A stretch of DNA of 64,000 nucleotides, taken from positions 10,897 to 74,896 of the forward strand of contig CAZIAL010000013.1 of the NCBI GenBank assembly GCA_964536965.1, given 5' to 3'. Each line of letters opens with the position of its first letter. Position 1 is the first letter of the stretch. The notes under the pieces are model-generated. The model made no database searches. It saw only the letters and a list, made by a program, of their open reading frames with translations, and had not been told where the DNA came from. The translations under genes were made by a program, and so were the position numbers. Source of the DNA: JACMQW01 sp964536965 (lineage in GTDB: Bacteria; Bdellovibrionota; UBA1018). Positions 53,791-63,075 of the stretch are shown here, piece after piece.

Positions 53791-54815
53791 AAACCCTCCT
53801 GACTTTTCGGATCCGCAAGGGAAGGAGGAAATCCATTAAACTGGCGCCAAATTTCGAAAGCGACCGTCACTCGTCCAAGCAAGACCCACCCTTTCGCGCG
53901 TCCTCCCTGTCGGAGGTACTCGGGACCGGGCCAGGTTTCCCCGGCCGCGGGAACCACGACGGCCCTGAAATTTCCGTGGCCGTTATCCGCGGGGTCGATA
54001 AACGAAACGACCCCGGCGAAGGTTCCGACGGCGACCGATGGCCATCCCGAGAACTGGATCGCGGGCCAGCCCTCGAACTGGATCCGCACATTGCTCCCAA
54101 CCCTGACGAGAGGGACGTCGTTCCCCTTGAGCCAGAGCTCCACCGCACGCGAGTCGGTGATGGGCACGATCTCCGCCAAGGAATCGCCCATTTTCACCAG
54201 CTGCGATTCTTCTCCGGCTTTTCGCTTCAGGATCGTTCCCGAACGCGGGGCGCGTACCAACTGGACGTTCTGCCGGGCGAAACGGACCTCTAGCCGCGAC
54301 AATTCGGCACTGGCCGAAGCTTCGTCCGCCAGGAACCTCGCATGCTCGATTTCCGCCATTTCGAAGGCCCTTCGCGAAGAGATGCCTTCATTAAGCAGCT
54401 CTTTCTGTCGCGCCACGTTCTTCTCCGCCGTGCGCGCACTCAGTCGAGCCGCCCGGAGACGCCTTTCGAGAGCATCACGCTCCGACGAAAGTCGGGTCAT
54501 GATCTCGGGATCATTATCCGAAAGCTCGACTACCGGATCTCCCTCCTTGAGCACGGTCCCCTCCTGGACAAACCATTTTCCGAGGCGACCATCGACCGGC
54601 GCATCGATCGACTGACGCCGATCCGTAGGAGAGTAAGCGGCGACTCGTCCCGTTCCGATCGCCGTTTGCTGCCAAGGAAGCAATGCGCATCCGAGCCCCA
54701 GCCCGATGCCGATCTTCCACAGGTTCTTCCCCAGGCGCCGAGGTCCTTCCGCAGGCAAAGTGGCCTCCAGCGACTTCATGCGCGTACGCAGATGTTCCGG
54801 AAGTTTATAAATCAC
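53787..54815 (-). CDS. HlyD-family periplasmic adaptor
   Basis: Links the ABC transporter to the TolC-like channel. A membrane helix near residues 30-46 (IGIGLGLGCALLPW) is followed by a biotinyl-lipoyl-like half (SIDAPVDGRLGKWFVQEGTVL), a helical hairpin rich in Arg/Glu (TRLSSERDALERRLRAAR), the second lipoyl half (VQLVRAPRSGTIL) and a beta-barrel. The GTG start at 54815 has GGAGG six bases upstream and overlaps the ABC gene. Length 342. Confidence 0.87.
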   Translation of the reverse strand: MIYKLPEHLRTRMKSLEATLPAEGPRRLGKNLWKIGIGLGLGCALLPWQQTAIGTGRVAAYSPTDRRQSIDAPVDGRLGKWFVQEGTVLKEGDPVVELSDNDPEIMTRLSSERDALERRLRAARLSARTAEKNVARQKELLNEGISSRRAFEMAEIEHARFLADEASASAELSRLEVRFARQNVQLVRAPRSGTILKRKAGEESQLVKMGDSLAEIVPITDSRAVELWLKGNDVPLVRVGSNVRIQFEGWPAIQFSGWPSVAVGTFAGVVSFIDPADNGHGNFRAVVVPAAGETWPGPEYLRQGGRAKGWVLLGRVTVAFEIWRQFNGFPPSLADPKSQEGL

Positions 54816-56500
54816 GCGTCACCTCCCTGCATTTCCGTGACGGTACCACCGCGAATTTCATAAACCCGATCGCAGTGAATCACATCGGCTGGGTCGTGAC
54901 TGGCGACGATGAGGGTCCAGGGCCGGTCGGGGCGGGAGAGCTCGGCCAGAATGGCGCTCTTGGCGATGGATTCGATGGATTCGAACGCTTCGTCGAGGAC
55001 CAGCAATTTCGGAGTCGCGACAATGGCGCGGGCCAGGACGAGGCGCTGCGCCTGTCCGGCAGAAATCGGATTTCGGGCGCCCCCGAGGCGCGTCCCCAAA
55101 CCCTCGGGTAGCTTCAGCAAGTCCTCCCAAAGTCCGACGACCTCCAGAGCATGGCGAATTTCTTCGGAGGTGATGTCCTCGCGCCCCACCCGCAAATTCG
55201 CCTCGATGGTCCCTTCGAAGATATCGGGTCCGCGCACCAGAGCGATCTCCGCGCGCGCCTTTTCCCGGTCGATGCTCTTGGCATCCCAGGAACCGATCTC
55301 GACACTTCCCTGTTCCGGCGGCCGGAGACCGACCATGAGGTCGATCAGCGATGTCTTGCCGGATCCGTTCACCCCCAGAATTCCGACCTTCTCCCCGACC
55401 CGAATGAAAAGATCGATCTCTTTCAAGCTCGGCAATGCGTTGTCGTCGTAACGAAAACTCACGCCGTGCATCCGAACGGCCGGCGCCCCCGGAGTCCAGG
55501 TCGGAGTTCCTTCGCCACCTTCTTCGAGCGGAAGATCCGCTAGATAGCCGAGCTTATCGACCGCCGCCGCCAGATCGTAGCCGGCCTCGAAATACTTTCC
55601 GAACTTCGCGAATCCGGAAACAACCATCGTCACGACGATTTCCGCGGCGACGAGTTGGCCCAAGGTGAGCTGACCTCGAATCACGAGAATGCCGCCTATT
55701 CCCAGAAGGAGCGCACTGACCACGGCTTGGATAATCAGTGTCCCCGCGATCTGTCGGGAAAGGACGCGAAAATGAGACGACCGGTCCTGGACGTAGGAAT
55801 AGACGGCGTCATCCGCGCGCTGGAGCGCATGCCTTGGCCCCGACATGAACTTGAATGCGAGCGGATTCCGCGCGATCTCCTCCAACCATCCGGCGACCGA
55901 ATACTTTGCCTGCGATTCCGCCAAACTCGTCTTCACGCCGCGCGAAAGCGGCCAGAAGATAACCAGGGCCATGCATGCGACCAGGAGAACATCGAAAGCA
56001 AGAAGGATCGGATGATAGAAACCCAGGAGTACGAGGCCGATGACGGCTTGGATGACCACGGTCAGCCCGTCGAGCAACATCAAGGAAGACGATTTTTGGA
56101 CGGCCATCACCTCGAAGAAGCGATTCGCGAGCTCGGTCCCTCGACGGGTATCGTAGGCGTCGATCCGGACATTCACGAAACGATAAGCCAGATCGACCGC
56201 GGTCCTCGCGAAGATTCTCTGCTGGATGGACTCGACGACGGATACTTGAAACAGCCTGAGAATGTTCGCCGTACCCATAATGACGAGAACTAAAATCGAA
56301 AGGATGAGAATGGGCTGCGGGAGCGAGGCGAAGGCGACCGTGTTGACCACTGCCTGTGCGGTCACCGGCACCACAAGACTGAGGACGCCGACAAAAATCC
56401 CATAGGCCACCACGAGGCGGATCTCGCGTCTCTCGCTCCGCGCGAGCTGTGCGAGGCGTACTCCGGGCGAAACGTTTTTCATCTCGTAAGCTTCAGTCAT
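54812..56500 (-). CDS. ABC transporter, membrane and ATPase domains fused
   Basis: Exporter half-transporter of the type I secretion/efflux class, without an N-terminal peptidase domain. The membrane domain (six helices) spans about residues 30-300. The nucleotide-binding domain has Walker A GVNGSGKTS (about residue 375), signature ISAGQAQR where LSGGQ is usual (about residue 480), Walker B LLVLDEAFES and the switch His in VASHDP. I use ATG 56500, with GGGAA six bases upstream; 56506 is an alternative. It heads the five-gene operon divergent from the LysR gene. Confidence 0.88.
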   Translation of the reverse strand: MTEAYEMKNVSPGVRLAQLARSERREIRLVVAYGIFVGVLSLVVPVTAQAVVNTVAFASLPQPILILSILVLVIMGTANILRLFQVSVVESIQQRIFARTAVDLAYRFVNVRIDAYDTRRGTELANRFFEVMAVQKSSSLMLLDGLTVVIQAVIGLVLLGFYHPILLAFDVLLVACMALVIFWPLSRGVKTSLAESQAKYSVAGWLEEIARNPLAFKFMSGPRHALQRADDAVYSYVQDRSSHFRVLSRQIAGTLIIQAVVSALLLGIGGILVIRGQLTLGQLVAAEIVVTMVVSGFAKFGKYFEAGYDLAAAVDKLGYLADLPLEEGGEGTPTWTPGAPAVRMHGVSFRYDDNALPSLKEIDLFIRVGEKVGILGVNGSGKTSLIDLMVGLRPPEQGSVEIGSWDAKSIDREKARAEIALVRGPDIFEGTIEANLRVGREDITSEEIRHALEVVGLWEDLLKLPEGLGTRLGGARNPISAGQAQRLVLARAIVATPKLLVLDEAFESIESIAKSAILAELSRPDRPWTLIVASHDPADVIHCDRVYEIRGGTVTEMQGGDA

Positions 56501-56577
56501 CGTCATTTCCCGCGCAATGGCTTCGCTGCGGACCACCGACGGAAATCCCTTTGATCGCGAGCCAGAATTCATTAGGA

Positions 56578-56603
56578 TTCGGTTCAGTAGACTTTAAACC
56601 GAA
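56578..56603. promoter_or_regulatory. LysR-type operator in the divergent intergenic region
   Basis: TTCGGTT (56578-56584) and AACCGAA (56597-56603) form a perfect 7-base inverted repeat spaced by 12, containing the T-N11-A pattern of LysR-family sites. It lies 10 bases before the LysR start and about 80 bp before the ABC gene, so it could control both. Confidence 0.6.
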
Positions 56604-56612
56604 GGGCGCTAC

Positions 56613-57524
56613 TTGCAGATTAAAATCGGTGAAAAACATTTCTGGCTGAACTTCCACCATCTGTATTATTTTTGGGTCGTCGCTTCCGAGGGCGGAATCT
56701 CTTCCGCTTCGAGAAAGCTGCGACTGGGACCGCCGACGCTCTCGGCCCAAATCAAGCAGTTCGAAGAGTCGCTGGGCGCGACTCTCTTCCATCGTTCGAA
56801 TCGCAAGCTTCACCTGACGGAAACGGGGCACGCCGTTCGCGAGTACGCGCAGGAAATTTTTCGGATGGGCGCGGAAATGGTGGAGAACCTTCACGACCGC
56901 CTCCCTGCGCACCGAATTCACGTCCAGATCGGCGCAATCGACGGCGTCTCCAAGCATCTGATTCTCGAGGTGGTCCGGGCGGCTCGAAACACCGGAGATT
57001 GCTTGGTTACGGTGGTCGAAGGTCGGCCGGTGGATCTGATCCGAGAACTCAACCATCATAAGGTGGATCTCCTCATTTCGAACGATGTTCCGACCACGCC
57101 GGGCGCGACAAAAATGTATTCGAAGAAGATCGGATCGTCACCGATCGTGGTTTGTGGGTCTAAAAAGTTTTTACCGCTCAGAAAGAACTTTCCCGCCTCC
57201 CTATCCGGGGCGCCTTTTATCCTTCCGACCATCGACAGCCGCGTTCGTCATGATCTCGACCACTATTTCCGACTCGCGGGCATCCACCCGGATATCGTCG
57301 CCGAATCGCAGGATACGGCGATTCAGAAACTGATGGGCGTCGATGGCATGGGGCTGATCCCGATGACCGAAACCGCCGTCAAGGATCTGATTCGCCGGAA
57401 AGACCTCTTCGAAATCGGCCGGATCAACGAAGTTTGGGAAAACGTTTTCCTCGTGGCTTCTTCACGCAAGATTTCGAATCCGATCAGTCTCGCTCTCATC
57501 AAATCGTTCCGAATGCCCGATTAG
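56613..57524 (+). CDS. LysR-family regulator (NhaR-like)
   Basis: Transcription factor with an N-terminal winged helix-turn-helix at about residues 10-70 (LNFHHLYYFWVVASEGGIS, then LRLGPPTLSAQIKQFEESLG) and a ligand-binding domain of about 220 residues. The N-terminal pattern is characteristic of the NhaR group. The TTG start follows AAGG; no ATG suits. It is divergent from the export operon with a LysR-type inverted repeat in the gap, so it most likely controls that operon and itself. The ligand is unknown. Confidence 0.88.
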   Translation: MQIKIGEKHFWLNFHHLYYFWVVASEGGISSASRKLRLGPPTLSAQIKQFEESLGATLFHRSNRKLHLTETGHAVREYAQEIFRMGAEMVENLHDRLPAHRIHVQIGAIDGVSKHLILEVVRAARNTGDCLVTVVEGRPVDLIRELNHHKVDLLISNDVPTTPGATKMYSKKIGSSPIVVCGSKKFLPLRKNFPASLSGAPFILPTIDSRVRHDLDHYFRLAGIHPDIVAESQDTAIQKLMGVDGMGLIPMTETAVKDLIRRKDLFEIGRINEVWENVFLVASSRKISNPISLALIKSFRMPD

Positions 57525-57649
57525 ATGTCGCCAGAACCTGAACCGGTCGTGCGCGTCCCGCTCGTCGGCTGGGATTCGTCACGAACTTCCGTGCCGCGTT
57601 CCGACGCGGCTCGCTCGGACCGGAGTCGTTCGTTCTTCTAACCATAGAA

Positions 57650-57784
57650 CTATCGATTAAAAAAATAGGGTTTGGCGCGCCGGCGCTCCCGGGGGCATGG
57701 GGGCTCCGCAAACACCGAACCGCTCGCGAGTAGCACCAGCCAGCCAACCACCATCGATATCATCTTCGTTTTACTGAATTCCAT
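57650..57784 (-). CDS. Small secreted peptide, 44 residues
   Basis: Encodes a signal-peptide-like N-terminus (MISMVVGWLVLLASGSVFA) and a short basic tail (PPCPRERRRAKPYFFNR) with a single Cys. GGAAGGGAA lies six or so bases before ATG 57784, and the region upstream is AT-rich, as promoters here tend to be. Too short for family assignment; bases 57525-57649 between this gene and the LysR gene hold nothing recognisable. Confidence 0.45.
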   Translation of the reverse strand: MEFSKTKMISMVVGWLVLLASGSVFAEPPCPRERRRAKPYFFNR

Positions 57785-57876
57785 GTGATTCCCTTCCGGC
57801 GCTTGCTGCGCCATGAATTCATCTTCGGCGAGAAGGGAGTTTTGTAAAATATGAAATATAATCACAGATCGTTCGT

Positions 57877-59169
57877 TTAAATCGAAAGCAGCAAAAGCAC
57901 GAGCCAGTACACGGTGATCACACCCATCTCGTGGAGGTCCGTCCAGTGGTTCAGCCCGAGGACGCCCTTCACGAACGGATTCTGCTGGAGCAGGAAGAGT
58001 CCGAGGACACCGATCCAGAGCAGTCCACGGAACCAAAGAAACTGACGACCCGGCCGGAAAGCCGCGAAACAGACTCCGAGGAGATAAGCGCTTCCCCAGC
58101 GCCACGAGAGTGGATTCACAAGATGGCCCATGATCAGCCAGGGAGTGATCCACACGAAGCTATCCTGCGCGGTCGGGGCGTAGGGTCGGCGCAAGATCAG
58201 AAGCCCGAGCAGGAGACCGGACAGAACTCCCGCGAGTCCCAGATTCATCATCGATGAGGGCGCCTCGACCCAGCGACCGAGCGAAGCCCAGAGGCTTTGG
58301 TTCAGCGGACTATCGAAGAGCCCCTGCGGCTGGTCCCGGATGAGTGAGTACCAGGACTGCGAAAGCATGAGGGCCTTGTCCGGCCCGAAGGCGAGCGACG
58401 GGAGGGCGGCTCCCCAGAAGACGCTCGAGAAAAGAAATCCGGAAAAAAACAGTTTCAAGCGCCGGAGCGGCGGCTTTCCATCTTCCCGTTCGCGGCGGCT
58501 CGAGGCGAAGAAGAACGGAACGATCATGAAGAGCAGCGGAAGCTTAATCCACGGGAGGAGGCCGACGAGCGCCCCCGAGAGCAGGGTCTGTCGCGTATAG
58601 ATCGCGGTCGCTCCGATCAGAATCGGAAAGATAAAGAGCTCGACCTGGCCGTAGTCGAGAGTTTCGAGAATCCCCTTCCACGAAAGGATCACGCCGAGAG
58701 CGAGCGCGACGACGTCGCGCCACGAACGGTAACGGGCCCCGATCATCAACGACGCGGAAAGCCCCGCAATACAGAGAAGACTGAAGGCGAACCACGCGTC
58801 CGTGGGGGCTTTTGGCAAAATCCCAATCAGCGCGAGCATCCCCGGGGCGTACTTGAAAGCGCTGTATTCGCTCGCGACGTAAGGATTCTCCCCCTGGACG
58901 TAGCGTTGCCATGCTTTCACATAGACACCGAAGTCATGGGGAATCTGGGCCGTGTAAGACGAGAACTTGTTCGGATAACGAAGATAAAGAATGGTGCCGA
59001 CGGCGAGCGAGATTAATAACGCAGCCAGCCATGGCTGCGCAAATCGCCGCCAACCCTTCGGGGATTCTTCGGCGTCGGAGTCCCCGGACGGGCCCTTATC
59101 GGCGGCTTTTGGGCCCTTACCGACCGGATTGGACTGCCTAAAAGCAGCCTGGTCTTTTTCAGAACTCAT
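57877..59169 (-). CDS. GT87-like integral membrane glycosyltransferase
   Basis: A 430-residue protein with about ten to eleven membrane helices after a polar N-terminus of 45 residues. An early periplasmic loop contains HDFGVYVKAWQRYVQGENPY, with an Asp followed by the pattern YSAFKYAPG, as in glycosyltransferase family 87 (DUF2029, polyprenyl-phosphate-mannose dependent). The C-terminus is very hydrophobic (ITVYWLVLLLLSI). I start at ATG 59169; the open frame upstream overlaps rluB. Only 16 bp separate the two divergent starts. Substrate unknown. Confidence 0.75.
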   Translation of the reverse strand: MSSEKDQAAFRQSNPVGKGPKAADKGPSGDSDAEESPKGWRRFAQPWLAALLISLAVGTILYLRYPNKFSSYTAQIPHDFGVYVKAWQRYVQGENPYVASEYSAFKYAPGMLALIGILPKAPTDAWFAFSLLCIAGLSASLMIGARYRSWRDVVALALGVILSWKGILETLDYGQVELFIFPILIGATAIYTRQTLLSGALVGLLPWIKLPLLFMIVPFFFASSRREREDGKPPLRRLKLFFSGFLFSSVFWGAALPSLAFGPDKALMLSQSWYSLIRDQPQGLFDSPLNQSLWASLGRWVEAPSSMMNLGLAGVLSGLLLGLLILRRPYAPTAQDSFVWITPWLIMGHLVNPLSWRWGSAYLLGVCFAAFRPGRQFLWFRGLLWIGVLGLFLLQQNPFVKGVLGLNHWTDLHEMGVITVYWLVLLLLSI

Positions 59170-59185
59170 GCTAAAAGGATGCTCT

Positions 59186-60562
59186 ATGTCAATTGAACGG
59201 CTCCAGAAAATCCTAGCACAGGCTGGGATTGCATCCAGACGAAAAGCAGAAGAATTAATCGAAGAAGGCGCGGTCACCGTCAACGGTAAAGTCGCCAAAA
59301 TCGGCGATAAGGCCGACTTCGAAATCGACCACATCAAAGTAAGCGGCACGCTGCTTCGCAAACTCGAAGACCATTTCTACGTCGTGATGAACAAGCCCAA
59401 AGGCGTGATCTCGATGATGATCGATCCGGAAGGGCGCCCGACGCTCGCGGACTATCTAGTGAAGATGAAGGCGCACCTCAATCCGGTCGGCCGCCTCGAC
59501 TTCAATTCCGAGGGCCTCTTGTTGCTCACAAACGACGGCGCGATGGCCGAAAAAATTCAAAAAAGCGACGCCTTTCCCCGCGTTTATCACGTGAAAGTTA
59601 AAGGGCATATCACGACCGAGATGGTCGATCGCCTTTCGCGCGGCGTGCGGCTCGGCACCAAATTCGCAAAACCGCTGACCGTGCGAATCCACGAGGAGCT
59701 GAATAAAAAAACGAAGATTGAAATCGTTTTCGTGAATGCCGCGAACGTCGACGTGAAAGCGTACTTCGAAGAAAAAGGATTTCTGGTCGAGAAAATCACC
59801 CGCACCGCGGTCGGGCACCTCACGCTCCACGGGCTTGAACCCGGAAAATACCGGATCGTGCCGAAGTCGAAATTCGAAGCGTTGATCGCACAACCGGAAC
59901 TCGGAGTGAAAGCGCTCGAACATCGCCACGGGAAAGAACGCGAGATTCTACCGCGTGATCAACGGATGCGGAACGTCGACGAACACGGGAAAGTCATCCC
60001 ACGCGTTCCGGCACCCAGCGGTAAGCCTTCACGCATCGCCTCGAAGGGATCGGTCGAAGCTCCCGCCACCCGCTCTCACTCGGGAATGAAAGCCGATCGG
60101 ATCGTCGTTCGCGCGACGGGCGACGGGTCCGCCGGCGCACGCCCGGCTCCCGGCGTGAAAAAGAAATACGAAGCCAGCATCGACATGCCGAAATTTAAGA
60201 AACGCACCGGTCCCTCCGGGGGCACGGGTGCGCCTCGGATCGGCTCCCGACGCGGAGAAAAAGCCCGTAGCGCAAGCGATGCACGTGCGCCTCGCGCGGA
60301 AGGACGCGGCGGTTTCGCCGGCGCTTCACGCGGACCTCGTGTCCGTACCGCCGAAGGTCGGGGAAGCGAAACCCGGAGCGCGGGCGGTCGCGGTGGTTTT
60401 TCCGCTGCTCGGCCAGGTGCACGTCCCGGCGCTCGGCCAGGCGGGCGCACGGAAGGTCGTCCCGGTGCGCGCCCAGCTAGCAGCGGCGGGCGTCCAAGCT
60501 CGGCCGGACGATCCGGCGGTGGCGGGCGCCCCATCGCGCGCGTTAAGCGTCGTGAGAAATAA
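59186..60562 (+). CDS. rluB: 23S rRNA pseudouridine synthase RluB with long basic tail
   Basis: RsuA/RluB-family enzyme modifying 23S rRNA. The S4 domain opens the protein (RLQKILAQAGIASRRKAEE); the catalytic motif GRLDFNSEGLLLLTND carries the Asp. The synthase core ends near residue 240. Residues about 265-458 are a low-complexity tail rich in Arg, Gly, Ala and Pro (for example ARPGARPGARPGGRTEGRPG), probably RNA-binding and disordered. AAGGA lies seven bases before ATG 59186. In many genomes rluB follows scpB directly; here a large block lies between them. Confidence 0.93.
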   Translation: MSIERLQKILAQAGIASRRKAEELIEEGAVTVNGKVAKIGDKADFEIDHIKVSGTLLRKLEDHFYVVMNKPKGVISMMIDPEGRPTLADYLVKMKAHLNPVGRLDFNSEGLLLLTNDGAMAEKIQKSDAFPRVYHVKVKGHITTEMVDRLSRGVRLGTKFAKPLTVRIHEELNKKTKIEIVFVNAANVDVKAYFEEKGFLVEKITRTAVGHLTLHGLEPGKYRIVPKSKFEALIAQPELGVKALEHRHGKEREILPRDQRMRNVDEHGKVIPRVPAPSGKPSRIASKGSVEAPATRSHSGMKADRIVVRATGDGSAGARPAPGVKKKYEASIDMPKFKKRTGPSGGTGAPRIGSRRGEKARSASDARAPRAEGRGGFAGASRGPRVRTAEGRGSETRSAGGRGGFSAARPGARPGARPGGRTEGRPGARPASSGGRPSSAGRSGGGGRPIARVKRREK

Positions 60563-60577
60563 AACGATACGACTCGC

Positions 60578-61591
60578 TTAGGGAAGCGCTTCGCGGATTA
60601 CTTTCGCCAGCGCTTCCGGGCATTCTTTTTGGGGAAGGTGTCCGCATTCCGGCAGCGTGACCCGGCGAATACTCGGATTTAACCGGGTGAATTCAGCCAT
60701 CACGTTTTCCGGTAAAATGCGATCGGACGCGCCCCAAACCACGACGGTCGGCACCCGGAGCTTCGCTAATTGGTCGTCAAGTCGGTCCCTCTCGATTTGG
60801 GCGGCTCGAATTCGTCCCGACTCACCTGCTTGCATCCGTCGGACCGCGCTTTTCCAGGCGGAATCGGAAAGTTCCCGAGGCCAGTGGTACGCCCGTTTCT
60901 GAAACTCGCGAAGACTCGCGACGGTCGGGGTTTCCAAAAGTCCGCGCGTCGCACTCTCGGCGACTTTCACACCGCTGGGCGCGACAAGCACGAGCGACTG
61001 GTAGTTTGCGGGAAACCGGATCGCGGCGAGTGCGGCGATCCAACCGCCGAAACTGTTACCGACAAGCATGTTTTTTTCACATCTTGGCGCGACCACCGGA
61101 CCGATACGGACCGGACTGGGGCGCCGACCTTCGCGGGCAATGCCTTCGTCAAGTTCGGCGGCGATTCGTCTCGCTTGATACTCCGCGGGGTCCCGGCGAC
61201 GAAGCGAGCCGCCATGGCCCGGTAAATCCACGGCATAAATTCTTACTGGCAAACCGGCCAGCAAGCCTTCGTCCACAAAAAATCGCCGCCAGGTCGCGAC
61301 CGAATCGCCAAGACCGTGGATAAACCAAATACAGGGACATTCGTTGGCGGGCTTTCCGTCGCACCGATCGACTTGAAAACCCCGGTGCTTTTCCCAAAGA
61401 AGCGGCTGCGCGCCCGCCCGCCAGAATCGAACTCGGCTCTTCGTCTCCGCCCACTCCAAGGGAAAGAAGAAGACGAGGGCAAGCGCAACCCCAATCAGAC
61501 CCGCCCCGGCGCCGAAAAACAGCGCTGTCCATCGCACTGGGCGGGCCGACACGTCTGCGAGCTTTTTTCTTCGGTTTTCAGGACCTTGCAT
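60578..61591 (-). CDS. Alpha/beta hydrolase with N-terminal membrane anchor
   Basis: A 337-residue enzyme with a membrane helix (ALFFGAGAGLIGVALALVFFF) and an alpha/beta-hydrolase domain facing the periplasm. The oxyanion region FIHGLGDS, nucleophile elbow GNSFGG (Ser180), Asp290 in WGASDRI and His318 in CGHLP form the catalytic triad. Esterase, lipase or C-C hydrolase activity is possible; the substrate is unknown. It converges with rluB and is divergent from the YbdK-like gene. Confidence 0.85.
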   Translation of the reverse strand: MQGPENRRKKLADVSARPVRWTALFFGAGAGLIGVALALVFFFPLEWAETKSRVRFWRAGAQPLLWEKHRGFQVDRCDGKPANECPCIWFIHGLGDSVATWRRFFVDEGLLAGLPVRIYAVDLPGHGGSLRRRDPAEYQARRIAAELDEGIAREGRRPSPVRIGPVVAPRCEKNMLVGNSFGGWIAALAAIRFPANYQSLVLVAPSGVKVAESATRGLLETPTVASLREFQKRAYHWPRELSDSAWKSAVRRMQAGESGRIRAAQIERDRLDDQLAKLRVPTVVVWGASDRILPENVMAEFTRLNPSIRRVTLPECGHLPQKECPEALAKVIREALP

Positions 61592-61613
61592 ACAAGTAGG
61601 ATCGCACTAAAAT
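61586..61613 (+). promoter_or_regulatory. Sigma-70 type promoter for the YbdK-like gene
   Basis: TTGCAT (61586-61591) and TAAAAT (61608-61613) with a 16-base spacer, in the gap between two divergent genes. Confidence 0.45.
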
Positions 61614-61667
61614 CGGAGGAAAAAAAGTTTAGACGCAGAGCCCCATTTATGGAATAGTCGCCTTCCA

Positions 61668-63068
61668 ATGCGATTCGGTTTCGAGAGTGAAAAAATTCTT
61701 TGGGATACGTCAAAAAAACGGGTCTCAAACACCGCCCTGCGGACGCTCCAATCCCTGGAGGACTACCGAATCGCGTACGGCGACGAGGAAGTGGGCCGGG
61801 TCACGGGCGAGTTTGTCCACTCGATGATCGAGATGAATTCCAATCCTTCGGAATCCGTTTTCGAGCTGGCCCGCGACTACTTATTTTCTTACGAGCTCGT
61901 TCGCGAAGGAAATTCGCGAACCGGTAAAAAGACGTTGCCGATGGGTTCGGCTCCACTGCCTTTCGAAGTCTTGATGGTTTCGAAATGGCAGTATTTCGTC
62001 CAAAACGCGATTCTTTCGAACGATCCCGAAATCGGCTGGAAACTCGAGCCCCACCACGGTCTTTATCCGGCGGCGAACTGCGCCGGCGTCCACCTCCACG
62101 CCGAAATCGATACGTTACCCGAACACCTTTCGCTGACCGACGAACTCCGCGATAAATTTAATCTGGCGCTCTCGCTGGCTCCGTTTTGCGCTTTCGCAAG
62201 CTCTCCTTATTTCGATGGGAAACACGAAGCCCACTCGATGCGGATCCGTAAATACTTTTTCGGTGTCTATCAAAACTTCCCGGAATTCGGAGGCGTCCCT
62301 CCGCTCGCCGAGACTTCCCAAGACGTACTCCGCTACTTCATGCGTTCGATGACGACGTGGCGGGATCAAGCGACCGCGCTCGGCTTCGACCCTAAGGCGA
62401 TGTCGATGCTCGCTTCCCGCGGGGGCGCGAACTGGGGACTTGTCCGCTACAATCGGAAGTGGAATACAATCGAAATGCGCTGTTTCGACACCGATCTGGT
62501 CGGGATGGACGTGGGGAAACTCGTCGTGATCTCTCGCGCCTTGAAACGTTCCGACCTACGCGGAGAAGCGCTGAAAACCACCCTCCTTCGCAATCCGAAG
62601 GCGCCTCTCGACCCCGCATCGATGGCGGCGATGATCGAAGAATGCTTTGAAGTCTCCGGAGGGGTCGTCGCCCTTCCGTCGACCGAGCTCTTGCACACGT
62701 TGATCGATCTCGCGTCGCTCGTCGGCTTGCACAACGATTTGGTTTACCGCTATCTCCAAAAAGCCTTCGCTTTCGCAGGAGCAATCCAAGACAAAAAAGA
62801 ACGATGGCTCGCCATCGATCTTGAACGCGCCCTCCTGGAACGGATCACGACCGCCGATCGAATCCTCGACTTTACCGGGCACAAGCCCACTCTTTCGAGC
62901 GAAGATGTGGAAGGGTTGATCGACATGCTCTTACCGATGGAAGACGCACAGTTCGAACGGGTCGCCAAACGACTTCCAACCGATCTCCAGCCTCCACGCG
63001 AGCATCCTTCTCCCCTGGTCGGACCTTCGAATCCGTCCCCTACGAAGAATCCTTCGGAACGCTACTAA
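61668..63068 (+). CDS. Glutamate-cysteine-ligase-like (YbdK/GCS2 type) carboxylate-amine ligase
   Basis: ATP-grasp-like fold of the GCS2 family, which joins a glutamate carboxylate to an amine. Motifs: FGFESEK at the start, IEMNSNPSES, GVHLHAEID, and the pair GANWGLVRYN and TIEMRCFDTD that bind ATP-Mg. The 466-residue length is longer than most YbdK proteins (about 370), with an extra C-terminal part ending in Pro/Ser. The substrate is unknown; YbdK from E. coli has weak gamma-glutamylcysteine activity. It converges with the next minus gene. Confidence 0.75.
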   Translation: MRFGFESEKILWDTSKKRVSNTALRTLQSLEDYRIAYGDEEVGRVTGEFVHSMIEMNSNPSESVFELARDYLFSYELVREGNSRTGKKTLPMGSAPLPFEVLMVSKWQYFVQNAILSNDPEIGWKLEPHHGLYPAANCAGVHLHAEIDTLPEHLSLTDELRDKFNLALSLAPFCAFASSPYFDGKHEAHSMRIRKYFFGVYQNFPEFGGVPPLAETSQDVLRYFMRSMTTWRDQATALGFDPKAMSMLASRGGANWGLVRYNRKWNTIEMRCFDTDLVGMDVGKLVVISRALKRSDLRGEALKTTLLRNPKAPLDPASMAAMIEECFEVSGGVVALPSTELLHTLIDLASLVGLHNDLVYRYLQKAFAFAGAIQDKKERWLAIDLERALLERITTADRILDFTGHKPTLSSEDVEGLIDMLLPMEDAQFERVAKRLPTDLQPPREHPSPLVGPSNPSPTKNPSERY

Positions 63069-63075
63069 TAGAGCG

